The notes below the pieces were generated by a model. The model saw only the letters and a program-made list of their open reading frames with translations, ran no database searches and was not told the origin of the DNA. The position numbers and the translations under genes were made by a program. 64,000 nt of DNA from Atherinomorus stipes (lineage: Eukaryota > Chordata > Actinopteri > Atheriniformes > Atherinidae): the NCBI GenBank assembly GCA_023101725.1, contig JALJCO010001037.1, positions 545,772 through 609,771 on the forward strand, given 5' to 3'. Shown here in pieces: positions 60,275-64,000 of the stretch (position 1 is its first letter; each line of letters begins with the position of its first letter).

Positions 60275-60360
60275 AAAAAAGTGCTCTAGAGTCTTGCTCA
60301 CCATGAGGGTGGGTAGAAAATGAATGCAAATATTTCTGTGGGTGTACTGTTCCTTTAAGA
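60275..60360. mobile_element. right end of a common fish MITE
   Basis: 'gcaaatatttctgtgggtgt' followed by 'actgttcctttaagag' is the end of a widespread fish element that starts TTAAAGGAACAG when reversed. The left end is lost in the low-complexity stretch. Confidence 0.55.
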
Positions 60361-61569
60361 GTCAAGAAATCTCAAACATTCAACAAGTTCACATCTAATC
60401 TAAGACAAAGGCTCTAAAGTTAGCTTGATGAATTAAAACATAAACATATTCTTGTATCTACATGTCGTATTTACATCCTGCTGCGTTCACATCTGTCTCT
60501 CTGCTGCTAATCTCTTTGCACACACACACACAGATAAGTTACACAGATAACTCAGATGTTTATTTTGTTGGAAAAAGATATAAAAAAGAAACAAAACAAA
60601 AAACTGTGACTGAAAGCAGCCTGATAAGACTAAATATTCAGTGGTAGACTATTTGAAAGCTTCATCTGATAGAAAATGACCATCTACGTAAGTTAGAGGC
60701 AACATGTGTGATTTAGTCCATATTCTTATCTACGGTGATAAAGCAGGGAGAAGTTAGAGATGCCAGCATTGGACATTTTCTCTCAGTTATAGATGTTGAC
60801 GAACACGAGTTCACCTGCATGGCTCTTCGCTGGACTGCAGCTCACACACAGCAGTCAGACCAGATCTGTCCTCACAGGGCGAGACTGGAGACTCCTCTCT
60901 GCAGTAGTATCATCATCATCATCACAATACAGTGAAGACTGAAGCTTCATAGTGTTGACTTCTCATTGGAGAAACGTCTTTTTGCTTTGAGTTCAGATTA
61001 ATAAACAGCCTGATATAAATATTCTGTGCTTTTGATGGATCCATAATCCCCCCAAGACATCGTAAAGGTCCCTGAATCCCAGATTAGAAAGAACAAGGCC
61101 AAGAACTGCAGCTGGGCATCAAAGCGCGACTGAAAGAGTCTGTAAATGAAGCAGCCGGCCTTGAGTTTATTCTTGGTTAAAAATGAGCTGGCTTGAGAAG
61201 TTTCTAATAAAAGTTTGTAGATCAGCCCACAGAAAGTAGATGGGTGGGCTCGGTCTTTGAAGCTTAATTGGGGGGTTTTGGATAGTTAAGTATGTTTCGA
61301 TGGAGTACCATATCCTCGTACACAGTGTGTAAATGCAGGTTTAGCAGAATTTCTACTTCTTGTTTGAATCTGGTGACAGTTGCGTCGTCATTTTTTTTTT
61401 TTTTTTTTTTGCCTTTACTCTATTTTTAAACTTTTTTTCATTTTGTTGAAACTTAAATCTGCTTATATTATTATTCCTTCCTTCAGATGTTAGATGGCTT
61501 TGTAAAAGGAGAAAGTGTCACAACATAGCAATGTTTTTTCTATTTTATAGAATATACAGGTTTGAGCCT

Positions 61570-61800
61570 CATGTTGCATAATTACTGCCTGGGTAATTAT
61601 CTTTCAGCGGCAACAAGTTATTTAGCTCAACAGATGCAAGCTTCTCATTTCTGAAACAACCCTGTGGAAAGATGGATGTTGGTCAGATTATTGGCATCAA
61701 GCAGAGAAAACATCAAAGGAAATGCAGAAACAACTAGAACTGGGTAAAAACTGGAATAATAGTTAGAAACCATCGTCTCTGCGGGAGAGATGTTATTGGA
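61570..61800 (+). mobile_element. Tc1-like fragment, plus strand
   Basis: Same family as 18174-19063, opposite orientation. Shared blocks are 'tttgagcctcatgttgcata', 'attatctttcagcggcaaca' and 'cttctcatttctgaaacaac'. The N-terminal part only; truncated both ends. Confidence 0.75.
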
Positions 61801-62566
61801 AAACATTTAGAATTTAATTTATGACTCCTTCATCAGGATGTGGCCGTATAGTAATCACTATGGAGGTGTTTCTGTTAAGAGACGTCATTTTCAGACCTAA
61901 ACTGATAAAAGCTGAACATCATTCCATCTGTTTTGTAAAATATTTTTCAAATCACTCATTTTTAATGAATAAATGAATGGATCACTTTATTCATGTAAGG
62001 TGGTATCATTTTAAATGTACAGCGATAAATAACTGTTTTTTCCTTCTAAACTAAATGTATAATAATGATTGAATTGGCTGCTAGGTGTTTGTAATTGTTA
62101 ACTCAGAATGTCCATAAATGTCCACATGTCCATAAAGACATGTATGTTTGGTAAACAGGTCTCCCACGCAAAAGATATTGCATCTCAGTGGGACTTACTT
62201 GTGTAAATAAAGTTTAAATAGAAATAGATATAGCTTTTATCAGAAAACTAATAGCGTTGAGGAATTCAAAGCTTATTCCCGAGTAACGTGGCAAAATCTG
62301 AATATTATCACATATACAGCAAAATAAAAGATTAAATATTTAATATTTACATTTGAAAAGACACTTTATCGCCACAGATGTGGAGCTTGATCACAAACAT
62401 CACCATTTCCATCTTTATGATTCAAAACTTCACGTGCAGCAGTGAATTGTGGGCAATATGCTGGCATACAGACTCTGCTGAAGTATGGATTGAAGGTGCA
62501 AAGTGGGCGGGGCGAACGTCCACTGTTGAGAATTGGGACACACTACGCACTTTAACCCTTCAACAG

Positions 62567-63075
62567 CAAGGTTATAATAGTTTTGGATTTATAACTAGTT
62601 TCAGTTTTTATTTAGTTTTGACTTTTTGTTTTTCAGTTCAGTTTAAGTTAGATTTTTGAGCAGCTTTGCTAGTTTTTATTAGTTTTTATTTTGGGGGGAA
62701 ATGCTTAGTTTTAGTGAAGTTTTTATTAGTTTCAGTGTCAATTTTATCTATTTTTTTTTTTGTTGTTTGTTTTATTTATTCATTGTAAATTATAGTAATT
62801 TGTCTGGTGTGACACTAAAAATCATCAGAAAGTCACTCGGAGTAAAACTGGTAGTAAATAGATGAGATAAGAATAGATTTCTTTTTAATCTAAAAAGCTT
62901 ATGTATTAAATTTAGAAAGTCTTAAACTAAGGATGTTTTTGCAACATAGTTTAGTAAATACACAATACAGTTTCAGTTAGTTATCGTGTCGTTTTTATTT
63001 TTATTTCAGTTATCGAAAATGTTTGTTCAGTTTAAGTTTTTTTTTTGTTTGTTTTAGTTAACTATAATAACCTCG
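62567..63075. mobile_element. MITE with 8-bp target duplication (509 bp)
   Basis: Flanks ttcaacag (62559-62566) and ttcaacac (63076-63083), 7 of 8. Ends caaggttataatagt and, reversed, cgaggttattatagt (13 of 15). The interior is T-rich. Non-coding. Confidence 0.8.
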
Positions 63076-64000
63076 TTCAACACGAACATGTGCACGGTTG
63101 AAGTGTGGGTGTTGGTACAGAGGCCTCATTTTAATGTCACCTTTTCATGATTGTGTTTGAGGTTTTCCCAGTGATCAGTTGCTTGAATTTTATTATTAAA
63201 TCATCATCCTCCCACCTGCCTCTGGGACCTTTCACCTCGTCTCCTGTTGCCACGCATCCTGACACCATGAAACATTCAAATATATGAACTAAACTCTTTG
63301 AACGGGTTTTCTTGAACCGGAGAAAGGGGCAGGGATACTTTCCATTCCCTTCAACCCGTGTTCAAAACACATCTAAAAGTGGAGAAAGTGGCCTGCTGTG
63401 GCCACAGAGCTGCAGTTGCAGCTTTCCCTGCTGTTTGTTGAGGCAGCGTCATGACTAAACGCTCCGGCGGAGGCAGGTTTGTTTTCATGCTGGCTCTGCC
63501 GGGATCCGACTCTGAAGATAAGGCGTGGACGGATACACAGAGCTGCCACCGGCTCTGCCCAGCCAGCATCCAGCACCTTCACTGATGGGATGGCAGCGCT
63601 TCTGTGCTCGTGTCGCTTCGCTTGCGTGTTTGTTTGGACTTACTCCCACTGATTTTTAGCGTCTCTCTTCCCTGCAGTCTGAAATTAGCCAGAAATTTGT
63701 TTCCAAGGGAGCAGCTGCTGAAAACATTTTAGGCCTTGACAGGAAAGCACTCAGCAAGCGCCAATAATTTAAATGAAAATGGTGGCTGAAGGTGACAGGA
63801 AGGTGGTTTCCCTCTTTTTCACTGTTTTATGGTGAAATAAACGGCAGGTGAAAAGTTTAAAAACAACTTTGGGGTGACATTTGCTTATCTGTGTCCTGAA
63901 ATGGCAAGTCATTTAAACCCTCCACAACTGATGAAAAGCTTTGGTTCTGAGCTCAGAAGGTGAATTATGATGACGTAAATTAGTATTGTTTCTATATATT

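Larger units (their letters stand above)
57208..64000 (+). other. dip2c: dip2c intron 5, incomplete
   Basis: Starts GTGAGT. The next exon, expected to encode the NHSAPPDVTT-type block, was not found up to 64000. The stretches 57740-58800, 60360-61560, 61810-62560 and 63085-64000 show no gene. A compound of hAT-like ends (GATATCGG motifs near 57335-57360, 57750-57775, 58600-58630) and an inner MITE-like pair ('ttttcacacaggaccc' near 57781, 'gcgtgaaaacgacc' near 58577) occupies the first 1.4 kb; its borders could not be fixed. Confidence 0.8.

Noticed and set aside
62378..62450. Candidate dip2c exon 6 after an AG, starting with an Asp codon and His-rich
   Set aside because: The frame hits a stop without a donor and does not resemble the expected NHSAPPDVTT-type block.

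Overview
The window looks like teleost fish genomic DNA. The evidence is vertebrate split exons with long AT-rich introns, a fish-style TRIM gene with a B30.2 domain, and a dense load of fish-type DNA-transposon remnants (hAT-like elements with 8-bp target duplications, Tc1-like remnants, fold-back MITEs). Species cannot be read from it. Nothing bacterial, no CRISPR array and no functional RNA gene was found.

Almost the whole window lies inside one plus-strand gene, a DIP2C orthologue (dip2c). Four internal coding exons are clear: 16629-16700, 41414-41524, 46962-47087 and 56872-57207. All four start and end in phase 1, have good AG/GT borders, and join into one reading frame covering the N-terminal DMAP1-binding region and the following disordered linker. 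The catalytic-like adenylate-forming domains must lie beyond 64000. The usual first exon (the MADR... start) is not seen. A possible alternative first exon, with a TATA-like promoter at about 3800 and a Met-Leu start at 4226-4232, is proposed; its donor phase matches the next exon.

Intron 2 (16701-41413) carries an independent, intronless, same-strand gene at 28671-30707: a 678-residue TRIM protein (RING, two B-boxes, coiled coil, PRY-SPRY). Its linker is made of twelve 7-residue (21-bp) degenerate repeats.

The rest is intron. Landmarks by region: 5020-5870 hAT-like; 7930-8700 Tc1-like, minus strand; 13227-13821 hAT-like; 17539-19278 hAT-like with a Tc1-like element nested in it; 19828-20822 hAT-like; 21845-22507 minisatellite of 21-bp units; 25468-25758 and 27300-28026 hAT-like; 34457-35110 Tc1-like remnant split by a LINE 3' end; 35620-35797 tRNA-derived SINE; 39074-40088 MITE; 42777-43916 fold-back MITEs with a LINE-like insert; 44672-46177 Tc1-like split by a fold-back MITE; 49024-49976 and 50940-51844 nested hAT-like elements; 53816-54055 and 59405-60060 homopolymer-rich stretches that look like poor assembly; 58805-59234 and 62567-63075 MITEs.

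I did not find a convincing new biological system. The points most worth a second look are the heptad-repeat TRIM linker, the alternative dip2c start, the His-rich extension at the end of dip2c exon 5, and inverted repeats that bracket exons 3-5 and could favour exon circularisation.
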